Notes: generated by a model from the letters alone, not told the origin. Shown: positions 35,332-44,390, numbered from the stretch's first letter. The stretch is 61,196 nt of DNA from Symplocastrum torsivum CPER-KK1 (GCA_019358875.1 JAHHIF010000043.1:1-61196); one strand, 5' to 3'. Made by a program: numbers and translations.

Positions 35332-35709
35332 TCAAACGGCGACGGCTTGAATCGCACGTAGAATTTGTTCGCGGGTAAAGGGTTTTGTGAGGTAGGCATC
35401 TGCCCCTTGTTTCATCCCCCAGAGGCGGTCAATCTCCTGGTTTTTAGAAGAACAGATAACAATGGGGACATTTTCAGTCGCGGGATGAGTCTTGAGACGG
35501 CGACACAACTCAAAACCACTCATTCCTGGCATAACGACATCGGTAATGATGACATCTGGCTTTTGCGTCAAAACCTTATCAAGTGCTTCTTGTGCACCAA
35601 CGGCACTGATAACGGTATAACCACTTTCTCTCAGGTAATGACTCATTAATTCCATTTCCGAGAGAGTATCTTCTACGATTAAAATTGTCCGCATTAACGT
35701 TTTACTCAT
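35332..35709 (-). CDS. pixH: CheY-like single-domain response regulator (PixH-like)
   Basis: A 125-residue receiver domain only. It has the acidic pair (IVEDTLSE), the phospho-acceptor Asp57 (IITDVVMPGMSG), the Ser in VICSSKNQ and the Lys in YLTKPFT. In the Pix and Pil systems this protein works beside the PatA-type regulator to set pilus extension or act as a phosphate sink. Its end overlaps the CheW start; it lies 138 bases from the PATAN regulator gene upstream. Confidence 0.93.
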   Translation of the reverse strand: MSKTLMRTILIVEDTLSEMELMSHYLRESGYTVISAVGAQEALDKVLTQKPDVIITDVVMPGMSGFELCRRLKTHPATENVPIVICSSKNQEIDRLWGMKQGADAYLTKPFTREQILRAIQAVAV

Positions 35710-35847
35710 GACTAACTGGCCTCACGATTAATTAACAGATATTGCTAGCTTCTGTCTTGAATAAGGCATCTTTTAGAAAGCTCTTGCTCCGAATTTTCTG
35801 AGTGTTCTTTTGACCAAGCGCAAGGAAAGCACAATTGATTCAACCTC

Positions 35848-36915
35848 CTACGATAAGTGTTTAAACACCATCTTTAGTAATTCAGATTGGTTAAACGGCT
35901 TCGTTAAGTAGCCTGAGGCTCTGACGAGTTTGGCTTTGGCTCGGTCGAGAAACCCTGTGTTTCCCGTCACCATAATGATCGGGGTATTCTTGAAAAGTGA
36001 ATGCTTTCGTAAAAGAGAACATAGCTCATAGCCATCCAAGTTTGGCATCTCAACATCAAGCAAAATTAAGTCAGGCTTAATCCGGACAACTTGCATTAAT
36101 GCCCTCACTGGGTCATTAATCATGACCACAGAGAAACTTTTGTCATCTAAGAACGAGTTAATCGCATTTAAAACCGTTGGGCTATCATCAATGCAAGCAA
36201 TCGTGTACGTGCTTTTTGAAAGGGGTTTGCCTTGATTGATCGCCGTCCCCTTAGCGTTATTACTTGGAGGAGTACTCGTTTTTTGAGCCGATTTTTGAAT
36301 TAATTCAAGTTTGGACTGAGTGCCAGCTTGACCGGAAGCATCAGTACGAGGGGCGGGTGTTCCACTCGTGGGGGCATTCGATTGTTGGCGGCGCAACTGC
36401 TCATGACAGCGTTCAACAATTGTTCGCAGGTCAAGACGACAAAACTTAGGTAGTTCTTCAATTTTGTCCTGGTTAATTAATTGGTAACTTCCTTCTTTTA
36501 CCGACAGAAGTGATACAATTACCTCTTCCGCCAAGTCTTCGACTAAAGAGGCGGCTTGAACCGGGTTGAGATACTGTTGATTGACAAGCCAGCTAATAGC
36601 TTGGTAATCAGGAGTTTGACTTGACTGACTCTCTAAATCGGATTCAAAAATCAGGCGAACTTGAACCCGAACCGCACTGACAAGAGTCGGGATTTGACGA
36701 CTGAGGCGACGCAGGTGACGGTCAAGCCGCTCGAATGGGTCAACGGAATCTGAAGCATAAACTAGTTTTCCCTGTTCTAAATAGATTGACCAAGAAACAG
36801 AGCCACTAGATACTTGTAAACACCCATTTGCCTGACGACTAGATAGTTGTGCTAACAAGGAGAGCGGGTTTAGCCTTTGGGAAGATCTGTAGCTAGCCAT
36901 AGAAACGGTGTTCAT
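35848..36915 (-). CDS. pixG: PATAN-REC response regulator (PixG/PatA-like)
   Basis: First gene of the operon, 355 residues. The N-terminal PATAN (DUF4388-type) domain covers about 14-180 (LNPLSLLAQLSSRQANGCLQV, then WSIYLEQGKLVYASD and QISWLVNQ-like helices). A Ser/Pro/Gln-rich linker leads to a C-terminal receiver with Asp287 (LILLDVEMPNLDGYE) and Lys in YLTKPFN. In cyanobacteria such proteins bind the pilus extension motor PilB and steer where pili extend. A second in-frame ATG (36900) would shorten it by five residues. Confidence 0.92.
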   Translation of the reverse strand: MNTVSMASYRSSQRLNPLSLLAQLSSRQANGCLQVSSGSVSWSIYLEQGKLVYASDSVDPFERLDRHLRRLSRQIPTLVSAVRVQVRLIFESDLESQSSQTPDYQAISWLVNQQYLNPVQAASLVEDLAEEVIVSLLSVKEGSYQLINQDKIEELPKFCRLDLRTIVERCHEQLRRQQSNAPTSGTPAPRTDASGQAGTQSKLELIQKSAQKTSTPPSNNAKGTAINQGKPLSKSTYTIACIDDSPTVLNAINSFLDDKSFSVVMINDPVRALMQVVRIKPDLILLDVEMPNLDGYELCSLLRKHSLFKNTPIIMVTGNTGFLDRAKAKLVRASGYLTKPFNQSELLKMVFKHLS

Positions 36916-37080
36916 TTGTATCTACCTTGGTCTCATCCAATCGTTGAAACTAGAAGGGTTAAATCTTGTTGTACAAGTTACACTCACACAATTCAGGTAT
37001 CGTCTGCAGTGTCAAGACTCTTGACTTCTCTGTCTTGAAGAGCAGAACCAAAAAACGAATGAGTTGCAGCAATGACCAAC

Positions 37081-37098
37081 GATTCAAATAGTTGAATC
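37081..37098. promoter_or_regulatory. 7-bp inverted repeat upstream of the pix operon
   Basis: GATTCAA and TTGAATC flank a four-base centre, about 170 bases upstream of the PATAN gene start. Either an operator for a dimeric regulator or a leader hairpin is possible. Confidence 0.35.
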
Positions 37099-37202
37099 TT
37101 GTTCCATTAGTAATCCCCTCAAGAGCGGAGTTTTATGGAAGAGGAAAACTCTTTTGAGGGAGTAGCCGCATCCCGGAATTTATTCGTCTTAAATGGATTT
37201 TG

Positions 37203-37384
37203 CCGGAGGAAGTAAGCCGAAGCGTCTTACGCTCTGGGCAGCTTTTGTCTTGTGCAAGTGAGAGAGCGACCTAGAAACGTCTTTTAGGACAAAAGGCGCT
37301 TTTCAAATAAGCTGGCAGTCATAAAAGGCTGGTATCTGAAGAGTCACCCCTGGATAGCTCTTTTGTCTCGCTCTCTTTGAGAGC
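37203..37384. ncRNA. Candidate structured RNA between pix and bcs
   Basis: Several complementary blocks nest here. CCGGAG (37203-37208) pairs with CTCTGG (37232-37237) around an inner GTAAG/CTTAC stem. AGAGAGCGA (37261-37269) pairs perfectly with TCGCTCTCT (37368-37376). Inside it CCTAGAA...TTTTAGG (37270-37288) makes a 7-bp hairpin and ACAAAAG (37289-37295) pairs with CTTTTGT (37360-37366). Two alternatives compete: CTTTTGTC also occurs at 37242-37249, and GCTCTC-TTT-GAGAGC (37370-37384) is its own hairpin. Strand is unknown; as part of the pix leader it would be on the minus strand. I recognise no known RNA family. Confidence 0.35.
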
Positions 37385-37945
37385 TTATGGCGAAACGCAA
37401 GAGCAGTAATGCATCCTCTGGTAACAAAATTTTTTAGTTCTTGGGTAGATGAACAAGTCATTTAACTTGTTATTCAACAGTTTAACAGGCTTTTCAGGGA
37501 AAACAGGTAAAGCGCCCATAAAGGGCGAGAAAAATAGATGAAGAGAGTGTAATGTTCTCCCTTAAAATTTCACGCAATAATAATTAATTTATTGTTGATA
37601 TAAGTCAGATATAAAAAGAAGTGGCTTAGCACCTATCATGATAACTTATTTGTTAAATTATGATAAGTCTTCCCTGAACTAAAAGCAAATTGATTTCCTC
37701 TATCTTTTTTCCTTGATTGCTCAGAAAGCAGTATTATTATTATCTGATTAAATATAAATTAAATTCAACGGAGAACTTCCTTGAATATTGTAATACAAGT
37801 ATTACCAATCCGAGATAACTTGTAAAGAGGGAATCGATTTTCCAGACCGAGTTTTCCAGAAGTACAGGAGAGTTTCTCTTTAAATAATTTTGAACAGAGA
37901 GTTATACCAATTTAGGAAAACCTTGCGAGGGAGCGGTTGGTTCTC

Positions 37946-37988
37946 GTTAAAGGGTAAAGGGGAAGGAAGAAAGGACATTCCCTTTAAC
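37946..37988 (-). terminator. Possible terminator hairpin after bcsA
   Basis: GTTAAAGGG (37946-37954) and CCCTTTAAC (37980-37988) are perfect inverted copies about 70 bases past the bcsA stop, within a stretch of purine-rich GGGGAAGG sequence. No U-run follows on the minus strand, so termination is only a possibility. Confidence 0.35.
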
Positions 37989-38059
37989 CTTTTCCCCTTC
38001 CCCTTTTCAACTAGCTTTCTTCAACAACAAGGTGAAATAGTACCGCAGCACAAATGAGA

Positions 38060-40693
38060 TTACTCAAGCGTCTTTAAAAGCCGTTGAATTTTGGAGTGCT
38101 GCTGCCGTTTTAATGACTCCGGGAAACTTAACTCCATGCGAAATCGCATGGAGGCTGTCGTAGCAAGCGTGGACGATCGCTTTTCTGATTGAACAGGAGC
38201 CAACTCTTCAATCGATTCAACCTTAGCTAACAAACTAGCAGGCTGTGGGTCATCTGCCTCCTGTGAGAGTAGTAAACCAATCAGCGGCTGAGTTTGTAGC
38301 ATCGTCTCCAGGTTGAAAATATTGTTACCCTCTAATTCAACACTTATATCCTGCGTTCCGAGTTCTGTGACTCTCGCCGTATAGGAGTGACCTTCCCAGC
38401 CTTCCCAATAAAGTTGAGCAAAGGCATTCACTTGTTTGCGTACCTTCTCACCCGTAGCCGGACGGAATTCGCGGAAGACCCGTTTAATACTGGTCACAAT
38501 AAACTTAAGTGACTCAATGGGGTTATCCACCTCAGTTCTATTTTGGGAATACCACTCTTTCACGTCAGAGAAGAGTACCAAGGTCAAGTCATCTAACTGA
38601 GTGCGGCTGGGTTCGACAAAATCAACAAATAGCCTAGCTTGCAGTTTACTCGTGGCTATAGCGCGAATCACCTTCCCATTCATCAGCGCCCGCGCACCGT
38701 AGTCTCCCACCAGTTCCACTTTCACTTCATCGGGGATATTGGGCCATTCATCCAAAAGAATTTGCGTACCGCTTTCACTCACATCAATCGTTTGACCCGT
38801 CCACGTTTGACCACCACTATGAATCCGTACCGTCAACTTCCGAGGCAGACGGTGTGCGCGACGGAGTTGGGGTTGCTCGAATGCCACCAGACACGCCGCC
38901 AACAGCAGGAACAAGTTGAAGATACACCAGAACGCATTGATTAAAACCGCTTGGGTATCCTCTGGGCTAATAACTAGCCAAAACGGGACAGCAAATAAAG
39001 AAGCCGCTGCGATCGCACTAACAATGACAAGATACCGCACCGAATCAAAGTCAAAACTGCGCTTCGTAACAGAAAGCCCTTTATCCGTCACATTAAAGCT
39101 GCCGAGTTTCGGGTTAACCAGCGCCATCAGCGTCACAATCCCCGCCTGGAACGACATCGCAAACTCAAAAATCTCATTCCAGAACGAGAAACGAACATTC
39201 TTGTAGGGTATGTGATTCGTCTGCATCGACAGAATAATGTGAGGCAAAGCATAGAACAACGTTTCTAAACCCAACCCTCTCACCGAGTTGATGCCAAACA
39301 AGAGAAATAGAGGCGGTGCGATCGCATACATCAACCGGGGATAACCATAGAAAAAGTGCGATGTCGCACTGAAGTAACAGAGTCGCTGCGGAATCGTCAG
39401 ATTCAACTTCGGGTTAATCAACGGGTTTTCAAGTCGCAGAATCTGCGCCATCCCTCGTGCCCAACGGACTTGTTGACCCACATAGGCTGAAAACTTCTCC
39501 GGTGCTAATCCCGCCACCATAATCTTGTCGTAGTAGACCGACTCATAACCCAGAGAATGCAGTCGGAACGCCGTGTGACAGTCTTCTGTCACCGTTTCTG
39601 TGGCAATTCCCCCAACTTGAAGCGCATACTCTTTGCGAATCACCGCCGCTGAACCACAAAAAAATGCCGCATTCCAGAAATCATTGCCTTTTTGCAGCAC
39701 CTTATAAAACAGTTCATTACCCACAGGAATTTTGCCACCCGTGAGGAGATTTCGTTCAAACGGGTCTGGGTTATAGAACCAGTGAGGCGTCTGCACAAAC
39801 GCCACTTTTTGGTTAAAAAAGAAGCCAACCGTATCCATCAGAAAATTTTTGGTCGGCATGTGGTCACAGTCAAGAATCAGCACCAAATCACCATTGGTGC
39901 GCGTAAAAGCCGTGTTGATATTTCCGGCTTTCGCGTGGTCGTTATTGTCCCGTGTCAGCATTGTCGCGCCAAGTTCTTCGCACATTTGGCGTAACTCTTC
40001 CCGACGCGCTTTATACTTTTCCGCTCGACCATCATCAAGGACATATACTCGTTTTTTCTCGGCGGGATAGTCAATGGCTAAAGCCGCTAACGTCGTCTTG
40101 CGGACAATTTCAACATCTTCGTTATAGGTCGGAATATAGATATCGACGTTAAACCACTGGTCTTGGGGATAGAGGGAAAGATCAACTGGTTTACGGTCTT
40201 TAATTTTTATTGTTTGAAAGTAGGCAAGAACTAAGGTGCAAATCGCATAAAGTTCTGCCGCCAACAACAAGAAACAGAACGTCCCATTGAGCCAGTCATC
40301 GAAGTTCAGTGTGTAATTGAGGCGGTAATACAGATAACGGGCTGTAGAAACCAGACTCAATAAAATCAAAAACAAGTGAAGATACTCACTGATTTTTTTA
40401 CTGGGCTTTTGCTCCTCCATTTGTAAGGCGAAACGCCCCACCGCAATCAACATGGCAGCGACTACCCCTTGCTGCCAAATCGCTGGACGCGCCGTGATTA
40501 GAGGTGTTAATAGCATCAACAGCGACACAATCAGCAGCAGTAGCTGAGTATGCGAGAGCCACTGAAGAACCTTGTCAAACGTATCCGGAATGCGATCGAC
40601 AAGCCAAGTCGTTAACTGTTCACGATGCGCGGCTGAAATCTCAAAGCGCCTACGACTTTGTTTCTCTCTGACTTTTGAGGATGTACTCGTCAT
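38060..40693 (-). CDS. bcsA: Cellulose synthase catalytic subunit with PilZ domain
   Basis: Inner-membrane processive GT2 that makes beta-1,4-glucan from UDP-glucose and feeds it through its own channel. The 877 residues include N-terminal membrane spans (about 48-65, 72-90, 104-118, 137-158), a cytosolic catalytic domain with VLDDG (218-222), DCD (275-277), TED (369-371) and QQVRW (407-411), further spans to about 605, then a PilZ domain with RRAHR (611-615) and DVSESG (637-642). The last two are c-di-GMP contacts, so activity should depend on c-di-GMP. The family length is normal for cyanobacterial BcsA with a C-terminal extension. A long hairpin separates it from bcsB. Confidence 0.95.
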   Translation of the reverse strand: MTSTSSKVREKQSRRRFEISAAHREQLTTWLVDRIPDTFDKVLQWLSHTQLLLLIVSLLMLLTPLITARPAIWQQGVVAAMLIAVGRFALQMEEQKPSKKISEYLHLFLILLSLVSTARYLYYRLNYTLNFDDWLNGTFCFLLLAAELYAICTLVLAYFQTIKIKDRKPVDLSLYPQDQWFNVDIYIPTYNEDVEIVRKTTLAALAIDYPAEKKRVYVLDDGRAEKYKARREELRQMCEELGATMLTRDNNDHAKAGNINTAFTRTNGDLVLILDCDHMPTKNFLMDTVGFFFNQKVAFVQTPHWFYNPDPFERNLLTGGKIPVGNELFYKVLQKGNDFWNAAFFCGSAAVIRKEYALQVGGIATETVTEDCHTAFRLHSLGYESVYYDKIMVAGLAPEKFSAYVGQQVRWARGMAQILRLENPLINPKLNLTIPQRLCYFSATSHFFYGYPRLMYAIAPPLFLLFGINSVRGLGLETLFYALPHIILSMQTNHIPYKNVRFSFWNEIFEFAMSFQAGIVTLMALVNPKLGSFNVTDKGLSVTKRSFDFDSVRYLVIVSAIAAASLFAVPFWLVISPEDTQAVLINAFWCIFNLFLLLAACLVAFEQPQLRRAHRLPRKLTVRIHSGGQTWTGQTIDVSESGTQILLDEWPNIPDEVKVELVGDYGARALMNGKVIRAIATSKLQARLFVDFVEPSRTQLDDLTLVLFSDVKEWYSQNRTEVDNPIESLKFIVTSIKRVFREFRPATGEKVRKQVNAFAQLYWEGWEGHSYTARVTELGTQDISVELEGNNIFNLETMLQTQPLIGLLLSQEADDPQPASLLAKVESIEELAPVQSEKRSSTLATTASMRFRMELSFPESLKRQQHSKIQRLLKTLE

Positions 40694-40733
40694 TTGACAA
40701 AGGGATTAAGGAATGGAGAGTAAGAAATAGAGA

Positions 40734-40829
40734 GTAGCGATCGCAAATAGGCGAGGGGATTTCGCGAAACGGGTCTTACTGAATTACCCTGAAAAACCCG
40801 TTCCCAGTCGCCCAATTAGCGATCGCTAC
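40734..40829. repeat. 96-bp nested inverted repeat between bcsB and bcsA
   Basis: GTAGCGATCGC (40734-40744) and GCGATCGCTAC (40819-40829) are perfect 11-bp inverted copies, each containing a HIP1 octamer. Inside, GGCGA (40750-40754) pairs with TCGCC (40808-40812) and AACGGGT (40768-40774) with ACCCGTT (40796-40802). The right arm covers the bcsB stop codon. The RNA would fold into a long stem. It could lower read-through into bcsA, protect the bcsB 3' end, or be a miniature mobile element. Confidence 0.65.
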
Positions 40830-43258
40830 TTCACCTGACCAGCCACCCGCTTGAGATATAGCTGGACAACACCGTAGAGGATGAGCGTTGCTGCCACAAT
40901 TGCAGGTCCCAAGAGGAACCAAGTCCCGGAAACGACGCGGAGAATTCGGCGTGGCGCAGGGGTTTTATCGATTTGACGCTTCGGTTCACGCTGCAAAAAC
41001 TCTAACGTATAGGCATTGGGGTCATAGGCTTCCGGATTGGCGGTGTTGGCACTAATGAGAACGGTGTCTTCCTTGAGTTGGAAGAATAAGGGGTCTTGCT
41101 GGAACAAATCTTGCACTTGGTCTAAGCCTTTATCCGTCTGACCCGTCAGCGCTAGCAGCACACGCTCTTTATTCCAAGGCGAAATCATTTGCTTGATTAC
41201 ACCGTCATTATCGGGTGAGGTTTGAACCGCACTTTGGTTGCGCTGACGTGTAGAGCCATCCTTCAGGTTAAAACCCCCGGAAGTGAACACTTCTGGAAAG
41301 GGAAATTTCTTTTGCGTGCCAATCCCCACAAGATGCTGGGTTTCTTTCAGTTTGACTGGCAACGCATCGGCGGTGTAAACGCCGAACTGAACAGACTGAG
41401 CCTTAGTGAGCCGTCCGAGTCTTTCCCCAAACTCCAGTAAAGCCCTCAACTCACTCACCGAGGGCGATTTTGGCACAACAATCGCTGTCGTCGATAAATC
41501 CTGGGGCGCGGCAAAGGGAAAACCTGTCTGTAACAGCTTCAGGTTTGGCAAATCAACGGTATTGGTTCGCTTGAGGTCAAAACTTGTATCCGAGTGCAAA
41601 GTACCCCAGAGTTGTTGGTCGGTCACCCGGCTACAGGAACGACGCTCCCGCGCATCGAGGCGAAAATCGACCTGAATTTTTGAGGTGGGTTTGATTAAGT
41701 TTTCCGGGAGGGCTATTTTTAGGGACTCTCGCGTACCGCCATTAATCGAAGAGAGGCGCTTACCAACCAGTGCCACGCCATCCAGCTTTACTTCTACTAG
41801 GGAGGTTTTGGGGTTGATTTGGGGACCATAGCTGTAAACCAGATTCATGGTGTTCCCCGACACAAAGCGATCGTCTGGTAAGGCTTTGAAGTCGATTTCA
41901 ATGGGTGGTGAATCCGCCCCTCGAACTGTTACATCCTCAAATAGTTTGCCACTAGGGGCATTGAGGTTAGCGAGTTCAAACGAGTCAGTACGGGGTAAAT
42001 ACCCAGACCAGTCGCGAGGATTGGGGGACGGCACAGGGGAGAGCTTATCCACAAGGATGAGTTGACCTGTAGCAATCTGCTCGTCTTTGGGCTGCACCAG
42101 AAACTGTACAGCTTTGGCGACAGCCGCAGGACTATTGCCTGTTGCGACCAGCACAGGGGCTTTATTGTCTGAGGTGGTTGTCAACATCAACACCCCAACA
42201 TCTGGCGCTAAAACCTTCTGCTTGCTATCCAGGAATTTGTTGTCTTTCTGGGTGAGCGGGAGTTCCAGCGATTTCAGGGCGGGTTGCTGTTCTGGGGTTC
42301 CGACAATCACCAACCGCTCACTCAACGCTACATCATCAATGGATTTGATGATGCGGGTATCGAGGCGACGAAAGTCGGCTAAGCGTCCTAAGGTGGCTTG
42401 GAAGCGAGTCGTTGAGGTTAGCCAAGCTTCATCAACTTTGGTGGGTAGCAGGTGAGCGACTTGATTGGGGTATAGGCTGAGTTCGTCAAAGATGGGATAG
42501 GGAAAACGACTGAAGTCGAGCGCGATGGGTTGAGGCGTGTAGTCAAAGGTGATTTTGGAATCGGGGAGTATCTCTGTCCACAGCGACGGGTCGTAGGGGT
42601 CTTGGGTACAGGTGGGGGAGTTGTTTTGGAGTGCCCCTAAGGTGAGTTCGTTATAGTTCTGAAGTTGCGCGAGTGGCACGTCGTAGACGGCAGTACCGAT
42701 TTCCCCTTCTTTGCGGTTGAGGGGAATAGTGCCAACACTCGCACCGTTAATTAGTACGGTGAGGTTTGAGCGTGTGGCGTAAAGCGCTGGCGAATGCCGA
42801 TAGCGGATTTGGGTTTTGACGGTTTTTAGCTTCCAGTCGCGGGGACGGGTAAACCCTAGACGGGCTTCGTCATAGATTCCTTTTAGGCTAAAGCGGGTGC
42901 CAACCACGGGAGCGCGGTTGAATTCTAGAACGTAGGGGTCGCCTGTGGGCAGGGCAGCCACTTCAGGTGCTTTGTTAGCGGGGTTGGGCAGACCCGAATC
43001 ATTGCGACCGCGTTCTTTGCGCTCTTCTGTATTGCTTTCGCGGAGTGTCTCTGTTGCAGGGGAGGCGGACGTGTCACTCTGGGCAAATACGCGAGTAGCT
43101 GTCAATCCGAACGGGACAGCGCAGCCGAGTAATAACAGTAAGACTAGAGAGTATCGTAGGAAGCGAGGTCGGCGGGGTAAAGGGCGACCATCACGTCGGC
43201 GTGACCCTCGATTAAAAACGGGTAGATGGGCAAATGCCTTATGAATAAAGGGTTTCAT
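40826..43258 (-). CDS. bcsB: Cellulose synthase periplasmic subunit BcsB
   Basis: Membrane-anchored periplasmic partner of BcsA that guides the nascent glucan. The 810 residues carry an N-terminal signal anchor (about 35-60), a beta-rich carbohydrate-binding-type body (RYRHSPALYATRSNLTVLIN, then VYDVPLAQLQNYNELTLGA, DYTPQPIALDFSRFPYPIFD) and a single C-terminal membrane helix (LGPAIVAATLILYGVVQLYL). This order matches BcsB, where the last helix packs on BcsA. No Shine-Dalgarno is seen upstream of the ATG. The gap to bcsA is 132 bases. Confidence 0.92.
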   Translation of the reverse strand: MKPFIHKAFAHLPVFNRGSRRRDGRPLPRRPRFLRYSLVLLLLLGCAVPFGLTATRVFAQSDTSASPATETLRESNTEERKERGRNDSGLPNPANKAPEVAALPTGDPYVLEFNRAPVVGTRFSLKGIYDEARLGFTRPRDWKLKTVKTQIRYRHSPALYATRSNLTVLINGASVGTIPLNRKEGEIGTAVYDVPLAQLQNYNELTLGALQNNSPTCTQDPYDPSLWTEILPDSKITFDYTPQPIALDFSRFPYPIFDELSLYPNQVAHLLPTKVDEAWLTSTTRFQATLGRLADFRRLDTRIIKSIDDVALSERLVIVGTPEQQPALKSLELPLTQKDNKFLDSKQKVLAPDVGVLMLTTTSDNKAPVLVATGNSPAAVAKAVQFLVQPKDEQIATGQLILVDKLSPVPSPNPRDWSGYLPRTDSFELANLNAPSGKLFEDVTVRGADSPPIEIDFKALPDDRFVSGNTMNLVYSYGPQINPKTSLVEVKLDGVALVGKRLSSINGGTRESLKIALPENLIKPTSKIQVDFRLDARERRSCSRVTDQQLWGTLHSDTSFDLKRTNTVDLPNLKLLQTGFPFAAPQDLSTTAIVVPKSPSVSELRALLEFGERLGRLTKAQSVQFGVYTADALPVKLKETQHLVGIGTQKKFPFPEVFTSGGFNLKDGSTRQRNQSAVQTSPDNDGVIKQMISPWNKERVLLALTGQTDKGLDQVQDLFQQDPLFFQLKEDTVLISANTANPEAYDPNAYTLEFLQREPKRQIDKTPAPRRILRVVSGTWFLLGPAIVAATLILYGVVQLYLKRVAGQVK

Positions 43259-43478
43259 CAGGAGGAGTTATGAAGTCGGGTTACGGATGCAGCCCCTGAT
43301 GCCCATCCCAGTTGAGGGAATTGGCAGTGTTAAAGAAATCCCAATAGTTCTGTCAAAAGTCTGGCACAAGGCATTGACGATGTCATGGATGCCTCTTACT
43401 TGATACAACGGCGAGATGACTTAATCCGGAGAGAGCTTACTCGTTGAAAGTCCTCTGACTCCTCTTGCTCCATGGTAG

Positions 43479-44189
43479 TTATATTGCGCCAATCATGTTA
43501 TTGCAGTGGCGAATCGCGTCAAATAAGCCTTGAGTAGACCACTGGAGGCGGTGTTGGTGCCGTTCTTCTTCTTTTGCTGCCCAGTTGTCTTCTAGACAGA
43601 CTTTGAACCAGCCTTCGGGTTTACGGACTCCGTCGCGGTTGAATAGGAAGTAGAGAATGGCTTTGAGTACTTCTTGTAAGGAAAAACTACGCAGAAATTT
43701 GGCGTCTTTGGGTTCGTAGTAAATTCCGGCTTTTTTGCAAGCGTCTAATTTTTGGGTAAAGTCGTCGGTTTCGCTATCTTCTAAAACTGTTGTTGTTGTT
43801 ATAGCCTCGTCAACGGGTGATTCTGGGTTTGAGGGGTCTAAATCAGGAATTTGCGGTGCTAAAGCCGATTTTTTTTTCGTAGGGCGAGAAATGGGGAAGA
43901 GCAGTAAGTTGATGGATTTGAGTGTCCAGCGCCAGACGTAGGCGGTGTAGCTTTTGGGGTGGATGAGTACGCCTGCATCTCTTAGTTGTTTGGCGGCACT
44001 TTTTACGGTTTTGGGGTCATGGGGAAATCCGCGTGTTTTTTTGACCCATTTGTTGAAGTCGCGAAGGTCGATGATTTCGCTGCTTCCTTCGGGGATTTCG
44101 TCGAGTAGCCATTGCCAAAGTTCTCTGGCGGTGGGGGTGAGTCGGTTCTGTACGCTGAATGTTGTGTGTTTTTTCGTCCAGATGGTCAT
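43479..44189 (-). CDS. Winged-helix-like protein of unknown function
   Basis: A 236-residue basic-then-acidic protein I cannot assign. The N-terminal part (LTPTARELWQWLLDEIP, then FNKWVKKTRGFPHDPKTVKSAAKQLRDAGVL) looks like a winged helix-turn-helix with a recognition-helix-like second motif. A Ser/Thr/Asp-rich linker follows (about 118-150), then a helical C-terminus (FLRSFSLQEVLKAILYFLFN). AAGGAG precedes the ATG at ideal spacing. It is the first gene after bcsB and resembles proteins of cyanobacterial accessory or plasmid regions in style; a DNA-binding role is inference. Confidence 0.62.
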   Translation of the reverse strand: MTIWTKKHTTFSVQNRLTPTARELWQWLLDEIPEGSSEIIDLRDFNKWVKKTRGFPHDPKTVKSAAKQLRDAGVLIHPKSYTAYVWRWTLKSINLLLFPISRPTKKKSALAPQIPDLDPSNPESPVDEAITTTTVLEDSETDDFTQKLDACKKAGIYYEPKDAKFLRSFSLQEVLKAILYFLFNRDGVRKPEGWFKVCLEDNWAAKEEERHQHRLQWSTQGLFDAIRHCNNMIGAI

Positions 44190-44212
44190 GGTTTCTCCTT
44201 GATGGGTTGAAG

Positions 44213-44326
44213 AGACCTAACCCCCCAGCCCCCTTCCCTCGCAGGGAAGGGGGAGCAAGAAATTCTTGGTGCTTAGGGGAATCTTGCTCCCCTCTCCGCA
44301 TCGGGGAGGGGCTGGGGGAGGGGTCT
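44213..44326. repeat. 114-bp palindromic intergenic repeat (CCCCCAGCCCCC type)
   Basis: Outer ends AGACC (44213-44217) and GGTCT (44322-44326) are inverted, as are the adjoining C-rich and G-rich tracts (CCCCCCAGCC versus GGCTGGGGG). CCCCCTTCCC (44229-44238) pairs with GGGAAGGGGG (44244-44253), while GGGGAGCAAGA (44250-44260) pairs perfectly with TCTTGCTCCCC (44282-44292). This is a widely seen cyanobacterial intergenic repeat type. It lies just upstream of the winged-helix gene and ends some 65 bases before the next gene. Confidence 0.8.
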
Positions 44327-44390
44327 TGGAAAGGATTTGCCCTCAAATGACTATGCCCCTACGGGAGGCAGGGGTAAGTGTAGGGGTGTA

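Larger units (their letters stand above)
36916..38059. other. 1.1-kb spacer between the pix operon and bcsA
   Basis: There is no gene of any plausibility over 1144 bases. Both flanking genes are on the minus strand, so this holds the pix promoter and the bcsA 3' region. Visible structure: a 7-bp inverted repeat GATTCAA-ATAG-TTGAATC at 37081-37098, a strongly self-complementary block at 37203-37384, an AT-rich part (37550-37800), and a 9-bp inverted repeat at 37946-37988. Confidence 0.6.

Noticed and set aside
37203..37240. Possible glutamine (glnA-type) riboswitch
   Set aside because: GGAAGTAAG and CCGAAG look superficially like parts of that motif, but the required CGTTC/GGAACG outer stem is absent and no nitrogen gene follows on that strand.
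36916..38059. c-di-GMP riboswitch near the PilZ cellulose synthase
   Set aside because: No GEMM-I or GEMM-II consensus found on either strand.
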